Source: JAHJDR01 sp964609965 (GTDB lineage Bacteria > UBA10199 > JADGCS01). From it: a stretch of 46,262 nucleotides of DNA. Below are positions 32,845 through 42,718 of the stretch, one piece after another. Both the position numbers and the translations under genes were made by a program. How positions within the stretch are numbered: position 1 is the first letter of the stretch; every line of letters begins with the position of its first letter. The notes beneath the pieces were generated by a model. That model saw only the letters and a program-made list of their open reading frames with translations, searched no databases and was not told the origin of the DNA. The stretch covers positions 1-46,262 of the forward strand of contig CAZSTS010000019.1 in NCBI GenBank assembly GCA_964609965.1. The letters run 5' to 3'.

Positions 32845-35040
32845 CTAAACACCAAACATAACAGCTTCTGCACCAACTTTATCAGATTTTAAAAGTGAAA
32901 CTTTCATGCCTGTTTTCACAGAAGCCACATCCGTGGTTTCAAGTCTTCCAAAAATAGAACCTGTTGTGTCTGGGAATGTTACCTGAACCACAACCTGTGG
33001 TTTATCCATTGGGTGACCTGATCGATCATCGTGCACAACAGTAAAGCTCTGAACAGTGCCACTCTTTGGATCTATCTCACGAGCATCCTTTTTTGGATCA
33101 AGGATTTTGAGATTGAACTCACAAAAAGCCGCTGCTGGTAGATGCACTTTTTGACAAGCCTCACACCAAGTCCCACTAATCTTGCCTTGAGCTAAGTCTT
33201 GATAGAATTTTGAACCTCCAAGACCTGCAGTATAAATATAGCTCATAGGAATCTTACCTGGAAACGCCTTGGTTGTTGTGCTGTCGAGCTCAACGGGTTT
33301 GATGCGAACAGGTTCGCCAGTCACATCACTATCCTTAAGAGGCCTGAAATATTTGAGATCAAGAACTGTGCCTTCGCGCTCAGATTCTGGTTTCCAAACA
33401 GCCTTTACTTTCATTCCTATTTTAACTTCTTTAGGATCAACCTCGCCCATGCGATGAACTAATCCCATTTTCTCAGCTGCGCCATCAATGGAAATAACAG
33501 CAAAGATATTTATCTGACCATCTGGCAACATAGAACTATCCCACTCAACATGAGAAAGAGTGTAAGTTTCGATCGTGCCTGTGTCTGGTAAATCATAGTA
33601 CTCATCCACAGCCTTGAGGTTACATAATTCACAGAACGCACGTGCTGGAATCATCATACGATTACAAGATGAACAGCGACTACCGCGAATTTTTCCATTT
33701 TTAAAACCATCAAGATATGTGGTTAACGCATAACCATTATCCCAGGCATAACGTAGATCTGGTGTATAGGAAAGATGAGGAACCTCATCAGCATTTTTAA
33801 TGCCTGTGCCAGGAAGATCTTGAGGCACAGCTTCACTCCAGAATGTTTTGCGATCGCGAGAGACTTCGTCATTGCCCATGACAACAACAGTGCCTACTTG
33901 CATGAGATCACCCCAGGCTTGGGCAATACCGCGACGGGCGTCTTTTTTGACCTGACGCTTGCCAGCTTGACCAGAGAGTTGGAAATAAAGTTCAGCGATT
34001 TTCATGAGCCCTGTGGCTGCAATAGGATTACCAACACCTAGCGCTCCACCAGAAGGACACAAGGGGTGAGAACCATCACGTTCGAATGAACCAGAAAACA
34101 GAAGTTCTTTCACTTTTTTACCACTCTTATCTAAGAGCAAACCATTCATGTGATGAAGGGCTTTGTAATCAAAAGGATCGTAAGGTTCAAAAATATCGAT
34201 CTCTTGTTCTGGTGATGTGATCCCAGCCATTTTATAAGCATCGCGAGCAGCGAGTTCAACATAATCAGGATAAGCCAAATCGCGAGTGCACCAATAAGCT
34301 GTATCGAGACGGTACCCTACACCTTCGATGAAAACAGGGTGCTTTGTTTGGGCTCTTGCCACGTCTTCGTTTGACATGACAATGGCCACAGCTGCATCAG
34401 ATGTTGGACTGATGTCTAATCTTTTTACAGGCCATGAAAGAAGCTTTGAATCCATCACGTCTTTTACAGTGATTTCTTTTGCGATTTGCGCAGCAGGATG
34501 GTTCATGGCATTGAGCTTATTCATGACTGAAATAAGAGCAATCTCTTCTTCTTTGTAACCGTACTTGTGCATGAAACGACACATCTCAATAGCGAATATA
34601 TGTATAAGAGTGAGATTAAGGGGTTGTTCTGTTGTATGATCAAAGATTGTCTTAAAAGCACCTGCTGGATGAGGATTACAAGGAGACATTTTTTCTTCGG
34701 TCACAACCAAGCAATTTCTGAACTGACCTGATGCCACATGCATCCAACCATGGATAGGTGAAAAAACGCCAGTGCCTCCACCAACGAAATGTCGCATATA
34801 GGGTTTGTTAGTGCCACCACAACCAGCGAGCAGGTTCTCACCCTTCATGTGGATTCCATCAAACGCATCTGGAGCTGTGCCTAAACACACAGCATCGATA
34901 TCGTTCATTGTAAGACCAGCGTCTTTAAGTGCCATTTCGACAGCCAAAGAAGCCAATTCACCTGTGGACTCATGAGACCTTCTCACAAAACGGGTCATGC
35001 CCGCACCAATGACAGCAACTCTATTTTTATTTGTACTCAT
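32845..35040 (-). CDS. Thiolase-like protein fused to two DUF35 (Zn-ribbon/OB) domains
   Basis: 731 residues. Residues ~1-400 are a SCP2-type thiolase-like domain; the usual nucleophile Cys region reads GGGTGVFSP and the C-terminal GHP motif reads GVGNPIAATG, so the canonical catalytic Cys and His seem absent. Residues ~430-585 and ~600-731 are two DUF35 units. The first has an intact zinc ribbon (CSSC...CELC); the second has CEAC but CEFN, losing the fourth Cys. DUF35 proteins act with thiolase-like partners in acyl-CoA chemistry (for example BbsA/BbsB and archaeal HMG-CoA synthase complexes). Follows the other thiolase-like gene by 46 bp and probably forms a complex with it. Confidence 0.8.
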   Translation of the reverse strand: MSTNKNRVAVIGAGMTRFVRRSHESTGELASLAVEMALKDAGLTMNDIDAVCLGTAPDAFDGIHMKGENLLAGCGGTNKPYMRHFVGGGTGVFSPIHGWMHVASGQFRNCLVVTEEKMSPCNPHPAGAFKTIFDHTTEQPLNLTLIHIFAIEMCRFMHKYGYKEEEIALISVMNKLNAMNHPAAQIAKEITVKDVMDSKLLSWPVKRLDISPTSDAAVAIVMSNEDVARAQTKHPVFIEGVGYRLDTAYWCTRDLAYPDYVELAARDAYKMAGITSPEQEIDIFEPYDPFDYKALHHMNGLLLDKSGKKVKELLFSGSFERDGSHPLCPSGGALGVGNPIAATGLMKIAELYFQLSGQAGKRQVKKDARRGIAQAWGDLMQVGTVVVMGNDEVSRDRKTFWSEAVPQDLPGTGIKNADEVPHLSYTPDLRYAWDNGYALTTYLDGFKNGKIRGSRCSSCNRMMIPARAFCELCNLKAVDEYYDLPDTGTIETYTLSHVEWDSSMLPDGQINIFAVISIDGAAEKMGLVHRMGEVDPKEVKIGMKVKAVWKPESEREGTVLDLKYFRPLKDSDVTGEPVRIKPVELDSTTTKAFPGKIPMSYIYTAGLGGSKFYQDLAQGKISGTWCEACQKVHLPAAAFCEFNLKILDPKKDAREIDPKSGTVQSFTVVHDDRSGHPMDKPQVVVQVTFPDTTGSIFGRLETTDVASVKTGMKVSLLKSDKVGAEAVMFGV

Positions 35041-35050
35041 TTTTTTCTCC

Positions 35051-35092
35051 CTTTCTCATTTCTCATCACTCATTACTCATAACTTATTACGC
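35051..35092. repeat. 7-bp period spacer repeat between thiolase-like genes
   Basis: CTTTCTC, ATTTCTC, ATCACTC, ATTACTC, ATAACTT and ATTACGC run in strict 7-bp register; the last overlaps the end of the upstream gene. Confidence 0.55.
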
Positions 35093-36178
35093 TTCCAATA
35101 CCGTAACAGCACAGGAATCAGTTGGTAACCCACGCCATCCTTGAATCAAAGCTTTTGAAGCGCCTTTGATTTGACGTGAACCACCAGTTCCTCTCAACAT
35201 TTGCACTGCATCGTAAACACGCGCCGCACTATTTGACTCAATAAGATCACCCATCCCTAAAACACCACCATCAGGATTAATAAGAGGGAGTTGATCTTTG
35301 GAAAGACCTAAAGCATCCATGTGCATGAGTGCGCGATGCGCATAAAGATCGGAAAGATAAAAGACATCACATTCTTTAGAAAGATTGTTCATTCCAGCTT
35401 CGCTCATGGCCATCTTAGCCGCTGCTTTTGTGCCTTCGGAGACAGCATGACTTCTGCGTTCGATAATCGAGTTGCCCGAAGTCCACCCTGTTCCACTGAT
35501 ACGCACAGGAGCTTTTGCTGACTTAACAACCTCTTCTGAAGAAAGCACGATAGCAATAGCCGCATCAGCAGGTCTGGCAATCATGAGTTCGGTCACAGGT
35601 TCAGCAACAGGACGACAACCTAAAACATCACCTGCGGTTAACTGAGAACCATAAGCTGCGTTTGGATTTGAAAGTGCTTTTTGCTTCATTTGAACAACAA
35701 AATCTGCAACGTCATTTACCGTATAGGATGAATCACTTAAGTATTGTTGCATTTCGATACCAGCGAGATAATGAGGCGTAACACCCAGACGATTAAAGAC
35801 AGGATCATAGGCAAAATGAAGGGTCTCATCTTTGGTGAGAATATTGCTGGCCTTGCTATAGCCTTCGACAACAACGGTTTTAAATTCACCTGTTTTGATC
35901 TGCATCACAGCAGAGTTAAGGCCATGTAAGAAATCACCACAAATAGTGTAGACTGGTTTTTTGACTACACCAAGTTGGTCAGGAACATATTCATCTGAAA
36001 TTGAATAACCCGAAATCAGATCTTCTTCTACAGAAACAGCGCCGTCAAGTTGGTCAGCAGTAATGCCTGCATCTTGATAAGCCATGCTCGCTGCTTTTGA
36101 AATGAGTTCGCGATAAGATTGTCCGGATGATGATGGAAAAGTACCACATAACCCAACTCCCGTAACAAATACCTTCAT
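35087..36178 (-). CDS. Thiolase-like protein lacking canonical catalytic residues
   Basis: 363 residues, GGAG site upstream. Fold features of thiolases are present: MAYQDAGITADQLDGAVSVEE near the N-terminus, then the nucleophile-strand region reading DFLHGLNSA where a CASG-type motif is expected, and NPDGGVLGMGD where GHP normally lies (His replaced by Asp). So both classical active-site residues seem lost. It precedes the thiolase-DUF35 fusion in the same operon. A heteromeric acyl-CoA enzyme using a different site, or a structural partner, are the simplest readings; substrate unknown. Confidence 0.8.
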   Translation of the reverse strand: MKVFVTGVGLCGTFPSSSGQSYRELISKAASMAYQDAGITADQLDGAVSVEEDLISGYSISDEYVPDQLGVVKKPVYTICGDFLHGLNSAVMQIKTGEFKTVVVEGYSKASNILTKDETLHFAYDPVFNRLGVTPHYLAGIEMQQYLSDSSYTVNDVADFVVQMKQKALSNPNAAYGSQLTAGDVLGCRPVAEPVTELMIARPADAAIAIVLSSEEVVKSAKAPVRISGTGWTSGNSIIERRSHAVSEGTKAAAKMAMSEAGMNNLSKECDVFYLSDLYAHRALMHMDALGLSKDQLPLINPDGGVLGMGDLIESNSAARVYDAVQMLRGTGGSRQIKGASKALIQGWRGLPTDSCAVTVLEA

Positions 36179-36210
36179 AATATCTCCTTTTCTTGTAGCT
36201 ATAAAACACC

Positions 36211-36292
36211 CCCTCCCCTTTGTAAGGGGAGGGCTGGGGAGGGGTAGAGAAAAGTCTACCTCCCCCTAACCCCCTCCTTATAAAGGAGGGGG
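36211..36292. repeat. Cluster of three G/C-rich hairpins
   Basis: CCTCCCCTT/AAGGGGAGG (3-nt loop, 36212-36232), GGTAGA/TCTACC (36243-36260) and CCCCCTCCTT/AAGGAGGGGG (36270-36292) stand in a row downstream of the Omp85 gene's operon neighbour. Similar CTCCCC hairpin clusters occur as dispersed elements in many genomes. The first or third may also limit transcription from bamA. Confidence 0.6.
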
Positions 36293-36369
36293 GGAATTTT
36301 CTTATAAAATCTATGGTCAGATGAGCTACCAATGAGAATGCATTGGGTCAAGTGTTGGATAGGGGATTT

Positions 36370-39069
36370 CTAGAAAAAATACCCGAACGAGAAGTGCACG
36401 CGTTGTCGGGGTTCACCTGCCTGTCGATCAAGGATAAAGCCCCAGTCTAAGCGGATGGGACCGATTGGGGTAAAGTACCGAAACCCCACCCCAGCTGATT
36501 GTCGAATGCCATCAAGGGATAAAGCATTAAGAGAATCAGCAATAATTCCAGCATCAAAAAAACCAGCTACTTTTACAGATTCTGTGACTCTTAGCTGAAG
36601 TTCTGTATTATAAATAGCCCTGATCGTCCCACCAGAAGGGTCAATAGCATCTTCACCAAAACCGCGTAAGGTCTCTGATCCCCCTAAGAAGAACAATTTA
36701 TTCACAGGAATTCTGGCATCACCTGATAATTCAAAGGTGTGGCCATAGCGGAAAGTACTGACAAGCGTAAATTTTTTAAAGAATCCGAGATAATGATTCA
36801 TATTAAATTCAAATGTATTGAAGTTGTTTTTCACATTCGAAAGATCTGTATTCAATTCATTTTGGGCTAAGATATAAAAACCCTTTTGGGGATCCGAAAA
36901 ATTGTCGCGGAAATCCAGCAAGAAAGAAAGTTGAAATTCGTTAAAAGTATTATCAAAAAGCGAATCTCCTAAAGTGGCTACATCGGATTCAGATTCAAAG
37001 ACCTCTGTCTGTGAAACCTGTTCTTTAAACCCAAATGTAAAACGTGAACCAAAGTTCTTTAATGTACTCGCAAACCCCCCATAACTAGCTGCTGTATAAT
37101 AGACTTCATCCTCATACTCTCCAAAAACCTGAACCGAAAGATTCCAACTAGCCCCAAAAACGCGAGGAGAGAAAAAAGTCATTTCAATACGATCGTACTT
37201 AGGACCACCAATAAAGCGAGAATTGAGCTGCCTTCCTGTTCCATAGATATTATATTTGGTGAGATTGAATTCCCCTGTCACAAGGTGACGGCTGTCATAA
37301 CCACCCTGCAAGCTCATAGAAATCGATTTTCTTTCGATCACACTAATGAGTAAATCAATTTGTTCTTCTTTTTCTTCAAAACCAAGTGGCGTGAGGCGTA
37401 CTGATGTAAAAATGCCTAGTTTTCTTAAATTAAGTTGGCCATCCAGCATTTTCTGATACTGAAAAACTTCCCCAGATTTTATCTTAAGATTATTTCTGAT
37501 GACTTTTTCATTTGTGATGAGATGTCCATCAACAACAATGGAACGAATAAAGGCTTGCTTGCCGCGCGTGATCTTGAAAACAACATCTACTTCAAAAGAT
37601 TCTTTATTTGTTTCTATGCTAACAGCGATACTCGCGTAGGCAAAACCTTCTTCAAAGATTTCGTCTAATATTTGATTTTTTGCTCTTTCAACTTGTTCTG
37701 CTTTGAATTTTTTACCTGTTCTGAGATCACTTTTTTTCAGAAGAAAAGATTCATTCACAGGCAAGTCAGATTCTATGCGAATTTGCCCTAATCTGTACTG
37801 ATGGCCTTCTTCGATATTATAAATAGCTATCTTCTGATCACCAAAATAATTGACCTCAAACTCCGGCTCACTCACATCCACATCAAAAAAACCATTCTTC
37901 TCATAAGCATCTTCTAATCGAGTGGCGTCATGGTAGAGTTTGTTTTCGTAAAAAAACTGGCTGGACATAAAACCAGTCTCTTGACTGAGCATACTCTTCT
38001 TTAATTTCTTTGCCCCCATCTTTTTATTCCCGACAAATTTAATGTTTCTCAGTGAAACTCTTTTGCCAGGAATGATCGTGTACTGGGCAATGATTGAATG
38101 TTTATCGGGTTTAATGAGATCAGCCTCAATAATAGCGTCAGGAAAACCTCGTAAACGGTAGTATCTCTCTAAGCGAAGCTTACTCTTTTTAATCGCGTAT
38201 CGATCATACGAACGCCATTCTTTTAGATTGGTGACTGCTTTTAATCTCTGTTTGTTAAAATAGGTTTTCCCTTTAATGATGAGTTTAAATTTTTTGTTCT
38301 CACGAACAGTCAAAAAAACATCCACCTTCCTTATGTCTTCGTGAAATATAATGTCTTTCAATTTCACACGAGCTTTGATGTAACCATAACTCGCGTACAT
38401 TTTTTGAATGTTTTTTAGGTTCTTTTTAAGACGCCTCATCTTAAAGCGAGAAAACCGGTTTATCTTATTGCGAAGGCTTTTTTTGCTGATAAATTGATTT
38501 CCCTCAATCTCAATATGGCGAACATGATATTTATGACCCCGCTTGATTTTAACGACAAGATCTTTCACTTCATACTCTTTTGAATCTCGAACAGATATCG
38601 TTACAAGAGAGTCATAATACCCTTCTTTTTCTAAATAAGCTTTCACAGTTTCAATGGATTCGGGAATAAGCTCTCCATCAAAATCAGTGCCTGGCTGTAA
38701 GGGAATGAGTTTTTTTATATGCTTTGAAAGAATAGGGTAATTGCCTTTGACGATAATGTTCCTCACCCTTTTTGTTTTAACAACATCAATCTCTAATCGA
38801 TACCCTTGAGAATCAACCTCTGACAAATGGTATTGAACATCTTTAAAAGTCCCTGTCTCGTTCAAACGGAGAAAATGCTCTTCGATCTCTTCTTTAGTGA
38901 CTTCTTGTCCTTCTTCAAAAGGAACAATGAGTGGAAGTTGTTTTTCGAACTTTTCCGGCCCGTTATAATTGACTTTGACTTCAGTGAGAAGAACACCTGA
39001 ACCTGCCTGTGTTACAGGAAAAAGAAGAAAAATAAAAAGGAAGAATATTATTAAGCAAATTTTTCGCAT
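36370..39069 (-). CDS. Omp85-family outer membrane assembly protein (BamA/TamA-like)
   Basis: 899 residues. Signal peptide MRKICLIIFFLFIFLLFPVTQA, then a long run of POTRA-like modules (~25-560, perhaps seven; BamA normally has five and TamA three) and a C-terminal 16-strand barrel (~570-899) ending in Phe, with GGSETLRGFGEDAI and GPIRLDWGF as family blocks. Omp85 proteins insert or fold beta-barrel proteins in the outer membrane. Since tamB lies directly upstream, it is likely the TamA partner or a combined BamA/TamA. Only an extended GGAATATTAA precedes the ATG. Confidence 0.93.
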   Translation of the reverse strand: MRKICLIIFFLFIFLLFPVTQAGSGVLLTEVKVNYNGPEKFEKQLPLIVPFEEGQEVTKEEIEEHFLRLNETGTFKDVQYHLSEVDSQGYRLEIDVVKTKRVRNIIVKGNYPILSKHIKKLIPLQPGTDFDGELIPESIETVKAYLEKEGYYDSLVTISVRDSKEYEVKDLVVKIKRGHKYHVRHIEIEGNQFISKKSLRNKINRFSRFKMRRLKKNLKNIQKMYASYGYIKARVKLKDIIFHEDIRKVDVFLTVRENKKFKLIIKGKTYFNKQRLKAVTNLKEWRSYDRYAIKKSKLRLERYYRLRGFPDAIIEADLIKPDKHSIIAQYTIIPGKRVSLRNIKFVGNKKMGAKKLKKSMLSQETGFMSSQFFYENKLYHDATRLEDAYEKNGFFDVDVSEPEFEVNYFGDQKIAIYNIEEGHQYRLGQIRIESDLPVNESFLLKKSDLRTGKKFKAEQVERAKNQILDEIFEEGFAYASIAVSIETNKESFEVDVVFKITRGKQAFIRSIVVDGHLITNEKVIRNNLKIKSGEVFQYQKMLDGQLNLRKLGIFTSVRLTPLGFEEKEEQIDLLISVIERKSISMSLQGGYDSRHLVTGEFNLTKYNIYGTGRQLNSRFIGGPKYDRIEMTFFSPRVFGASWNLSVQVFGEYEDEVYYTAASYGGFASTLKNFGSRFTFGFKEQVSQTEVFESESDVATLGDSLFDNTFNEFQLSFLLDFRDNFSDPQKGFYILAQNELNTDLSNVKNNFNTFEFNMNHYLGFFKKFTLVSTFRYGHTFELSGDARIPVNKLFFLGGSETLRGFGEDAIDPSGGTIRAIYNTELQLRVTESVKVAGFFDAGIIADSLNALSLDGIRQSAGVGFRYFTPIGPIRLDWGFILDRQAGEPRQRVHFSFGYFF

Positions 39070-39079
39070 TTAATATTCC

Positions 39080-39107
39080 GTACGGGCACAGCATGCTGTG
39101 CCCCTAC
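39080..39107. repeat. GTAGGGGC-type palindrome, copy 4
   Basis: 28 bp with 14-bp arms and one mismatch (GTACGGGCACAGCA versus GTAGGGGCACAGCA) in the short tamB-bamA spacer. Its position inside an operon argues against it being an absolute terminator. Confidence 0.7.
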
Positions 39108-39134
39108 AACAATTCACGAGGCACGAGGAACTCC

Positions 39135-42100
39135 TCAATACGCTTCAAATCTAAAACTCACGTCAAAACGATAGCGATTTGTACCAACAACATCTTTAGC
39201 TGCAATGAAATAAAAATTATCTAAAACTTGATATCTGATTTCAAAAGCACGCTCAGGGTCTTCGATGCCTAAATCAGTTGTAAAATTAAGATCAAAACGA
39301 TCAGAGAGCTTTTTGCCCACTGTCAAACGTTGAACAGTTTCTTGAGGACGATCATAACGCGAAGAAACCTCGAGGACATCAAGACCATAATATTTTTGCA
39401 AAGGCCCAGACAAAATTGTAGCTAACTGGCTTATAGCCGCTGTCTGTGTGAAGTTGCGCCGATCTGCATCTGAGAGTTGATCAGCAGTTTGTCCATAAAA
39501 AACAAGTGAAAGAATCTCGCGATGTTCAAGAGCTGGCGAAGAATACAATCTCAATCTTAAATTATCAGCCTTCCCATCAAGGTTAGCTGAAATGTTATAG
39601 CCCTGAATTTCTTTGAGCGCTGTCAAAGTCACATCAGGCAAAATGCCACTGTTTCGATTGAACTGGGCATAACCTTTGGCATCATCAAAGGTAATTCCAA
39701 AGGCATTGATTTGACCGCCCAAGAAATCAATCTGACCAAGAAGCTTTGGTTTCTCAATTGTCCCTTGCAGATCAAGATCGAGATTCATTTCTAAATCAGC
39801 CAAGTTATTTTTAATCAGCATATCACCTGTATTTTTTACCTGAATATTGTAGCGTGTGTAGAGAGGCAGGCCAGCAAAGGTTTCGCGATCTCCTTCAAGT
39901 TCAGATTCTAAAGGCTGTACAAAGAAATTAGTGATCACAAGATTACGGATATACTTTCCTTCAACAATATTAATGCTCCCGTCCAAAAGCATGTTGCCAT
40001 GCCCTTTAAGCGTGAGGTCCATATCCGTCAGCAATGAGAGCTGCGCTTCAAAGGGATACATGGGCACTTCATTTCCCTTGATTTTGAGATCAGCACCAGT
40101 AACTTTTTCATAATCTGTTGTGATATAACCAGAAATGGTCATGGGCGCATCATCATAATCAAATTCTAGGTTCTCTGACGAGATTCTATTTCCGTTAAAT
40201 TTAAGAGTTCCCTTCATATTAGAAAGATCTGAGAGAACTTTACGAAACTTGATACTGTCATCATCAAGTGTGATCGTGCCATGGACACTTGGTTTTCTGT
40301 AGTCTCCTCTCACCATCACATCAACAGAGATTGGGGTATCAGATTCTGAAACAAAGGGATTAAAATCTACAAGAGGTCTAAAATCTACCTCGCCTTTAAT
40401 TTGAAGAGATGTATTGTTCTCAAGCCCCAAAGGCCCATTGAGAAGAACTCTCCCTTGCCCTACTGTCACATCAAAATTTCTAAAAACATAAGCTTGGCTT
40501 TGATAATTCAACCCCCCTGGCCTGTTGAGCTTGAAATTGCCATCAGCAGAGACAATCTCCCACTCTGAAATATGACTTTGCATCTGTGATAAAACCGGGT
40601 TTTTTATTTGGTATTTGAGATCAGCTCGGCCCGTAAGGCTTGATTTCTCAGGCACCACAGGGAGTATACTGCTAAAAATATCTAAGTTAAGCTTGTTAGC
40701 ATCAAATTTTAGATTAACTATATTCTTATTCGCTTTTTCAAAGTGCCCACTGACCTTTAAGCCCTCAATCAACGTCCCTGAAAAGCGATACCCACTAGGA
40801 TCAAAATCAAAGGACAGGCCTGTTGGTGAGACCAAAGTTTTGTTTGGGTACTCAAGTTCGATAACAATGGGTTTTATATCAGCATGCTTGCGTTTGATAT
40901 TGGCTGTAAAATCAATAAACCCTACACGTTGGTCAAAAAACGTAAAATCTTTGGCTAAAAAATGGCCCTTTGCCGAGACAATGCCGCGGTTTCGCGTGAG
41001 ATTAAAATCACCACCAATTTTTCCAGCCAGGCTCTGAGCCAAGAGCAGCCTTTTGATGTCGATATCTTCAAATTTTGATTTTAGAGTCATCACCTGAACC
41101 ATGGGGTTAAAAACATTGTTGATGTCCATGCTCAGTTGACTCCGACCCACTTCATTTCTTGTCGATTGAATATCAAAATTCATCTTTTTATTGTCGATAA
41201 GAAGATTTCCTTTGGCTGGGCCAAAATTGAGAAATTCATAAGTCGCATTTTGTGATGTGAGAGCAATTTCAATACGTGGGTTCTTGAGTTTGCCATTAAC
41301 AGAACCTGTACCATCAGCGACTGAAGGGATATTCACACTTGAAAACAGACGAATCACTGTTTGCACATCGAGATTTGCAGCCGAAAAAGAAGTTTGAGTT
41401 GTGAGTTGTTTGAGATTGATATGAGACCTGGCTGTCACTGAACCATCACTGAGTTTGATATTTATTTTTTCTGAAACAAACTGCCCATTAATAATCTTCC
41501 CTTCGATTTGACCTGTGACATCTCCGGCTTCAGGATGAGCGAGATTTTGAATAAGACCTGCCGTGAGATTCAAGCTGATATCATTTTGCCATAATGAATA
41601 AAGCTTTCCGTTAGCCTTGAGGTTAAAAGAAAACCTTCTGAAAGCCTTTCTAATCTTGGATTGACCTAAAGGCATCTTAGAAAGAGGGATAGAGTTTTTT
41701 GTAAAAAGTTCGAGATTAAATTTATGATTTTGAAGCTGCCACCCTCCTCTACCTTCTAAAGCAGCATCTTTTACTTTTACACGAAAGGCATTGAGACGAA
41801 CAAGCTCTTTAGTTTTATGCAAGTCAACAAAAGCATTGTTAATATAAATGTATGTATGATCATCAGGGATTTTTTGAGGGTAATACCTTTTGAGGATAGG
41901 TTCGAGGTCTGCATCCCAAGCGCGATCTGTGAGCCAAGGTTTGGGTGTACGGTAGAAAGCAAGTAAAGCATCTTCGACTTCGAGTTTAGCAGAAAGCCTT
42001 GATTCGTCAAAAATCAGAGGTTGCGAGAAGTCAAAAAGAAAAAAACCATCGAGTTCCATGTGATTCAAAAAGGCGTGGTGTTTTGGTCCTCTGTATTCCA

Positions 42101-42716
42101 AAGAATTGAGAACCATTGTCAGAGGACTGGTGTAGATCACAGAACCAAACTTGGATTCTAAGGTGATATCTTCGATAGAGAGAGAACCGTCTTTAGGTTG
42201 TTTCCAATAAAACTTATTGATCTTGGCCTCACTGAGCTTAACTCGCTTAAGATAGTTTGGCATGGTGATTTTCTTTTGCATTTTCTGAGGCAGAATTAAA
42301 TTAGACGTATCGAGAAAAAATTCATTGGCATAAATCCCCGTGATTTTGAATCGGCCTATCCAAAGATAATAAGGATTGTATTTGAGGGTAAACTCTTTGA
42401 GAGAGAGTTTGAGATTGCTTTTTTCAACGTGGACTGTGAGATCCTTTCCTGAAACCTTGCCAGTAAAAAGATTAAACGTGATGTCTGTAAAATCGAGTTT
42501 GGTCTGAGATTTCTCATAGAGGTATTGAGCGGCCCTATCTTGGTATTCACGATCATTCATGGCCCAATTCATAAGAAAAACAACTAAATACCCAATCACA
42601 ATGATCACAAATATCCAAAAAATGCGGTAGTGATAATAACGTTTTCCCTTAGTCTTTTTAGACTTTTTTGAAGAAGCTTTTTCTTGAGGTTCTTTTGTTT
42701 TTTTTGTTTCTGTCAT
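39135..42716 (-). CDS. tamB: TamB-family translocation and assembly protein
   Basis: 1193 residues. A basic N-terminus and one membrane anchor (YRIFWIFVIIVIGYLVVFLM, ~30-50), a long beta-rich (AsmA/YhdP-like) periplasmic stalk with repeated GxLKxP-like blocks, and the conserved C-terminal TamB domain (EIQGYNISANLDGKADNLRL, then FYGQTADQLSDADRR). TamB bridges inner and outer membranes; recent work links it to phospholipid transport and to TamA-dependent barrel assembly. ATG 42716 follows the HEPN stop within 3 bp, so tamB is read in the same transcript as the toxin-antitoxin pair. Confidence 0.93.
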   Translation of the reverse strand: MTETKKTKEPQEKASSKKSKKTKGKRYYHYRIFWIFVIIVIGYLVVFLMNWAMNDREYQDRAAQYLYEKSQTKLDFTDITFNLFTGKVSGKDLTVHVEKSNLKLSLKEFTLKYNPYYLWIGRFKITGIYANEFFLDTSNLILPQKMQKKITMPNYLKRVKLSEAKINKFYWKQPKDGSLSIEDITLESKFGSVIYTSPLTMVLNSLEYRGPKHHAFLNHMELDGFFLFDFSQPLIFDESRLSAKLEVEDALLAFYRTPKPWLTDRAWDADLEPILKRYYPQKIPDDHTYIYINNAFVDLHKTKELVRLNAFRVKVKDAALEGRGGWQLQNHKFNLELFTKNSIPLSKMPLGQSKIRKAFRRFSFNLKANGKLYSLWQNDISLNLTAGLIQNLAHPEAGDVTGQIEGKIINGQFVSEKINIKLSDGSVTARSHINLKQLTTQTSFSAANLDVQTVIRLFSSVNIPSVADGTGSVNGKLKNPRIEIALTSQNATYEFLNFGPAKGNLLIDNKKMNFDIQSTRNEVGRSQLSMDINNVFNPMVQVMTLKSKFEDIDIKRLLLAQSLAGKIGGDFNLTRNRGIVSAKGHFLAKDFTFFDQRVGFIDFTANIKRKHADIKPIVIELEYPNKTLVSPTGLSFDFDPSGYRFSGTLIEGLKVSGHFEKANKNIVNLKFDANKLNLDIFSSILPVVPEKSSLTGRADLKYQIKNPVLSQMQSHISEWEIVSADGNFKLNRPGGLNYQSQAYVFRNFDVTVGQGRVLLNGPLGLENNTSLQIKGEVDFRPLVDFNPFVSESDTPISVDVMVRGDYRKPSVHGTITLDDDSIKFRKVLSDLSNMKGTLKFNGNRISSENLEFDYDDAPMTISGYITTDYEKVTGADLKIKGNEVPMYPFEAQLSLLTDMDLTLKGHGNMLLDGSINIVEGKYIRNLVITNFFVQPLESELEGDRETFAGLPLYTRYNIQVKNTGDMLIKNNLADLEMNLDLDLQGTIEKPKLLGQIDFLGGQINAFGITFDDAKGYAQFNRNSGILPDVTLTALKEIQGYNISANLDGKADNLRLRLYSSPALEHREILSLVFYGQTADQLSDADRRNFTQTAAISQLATILSGPLQKYYGLDVLEVSSRYDRPQETVQRLTVGKKLSDRFDLNFTTDLGIEDPERAFEIRYQVLDNFYFIAAKDVVGTNRYRFDVSFRFEAY

Positions 42717-42718
42717 TC

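Noticed and set aside
33164..33170. AGTCCC inside the thiolase-DUF35 gene, and a single GGGACT in the PEBP gene near 12811
   Set aside because: Single hexamers in coding sequence without phased partners.
36189..36212. GC-N10-CC (minus-strand sigma-54 pattern) before the thiolase-like gene
   Set aside because: Remaining consensus bases are absent; chance spacing.
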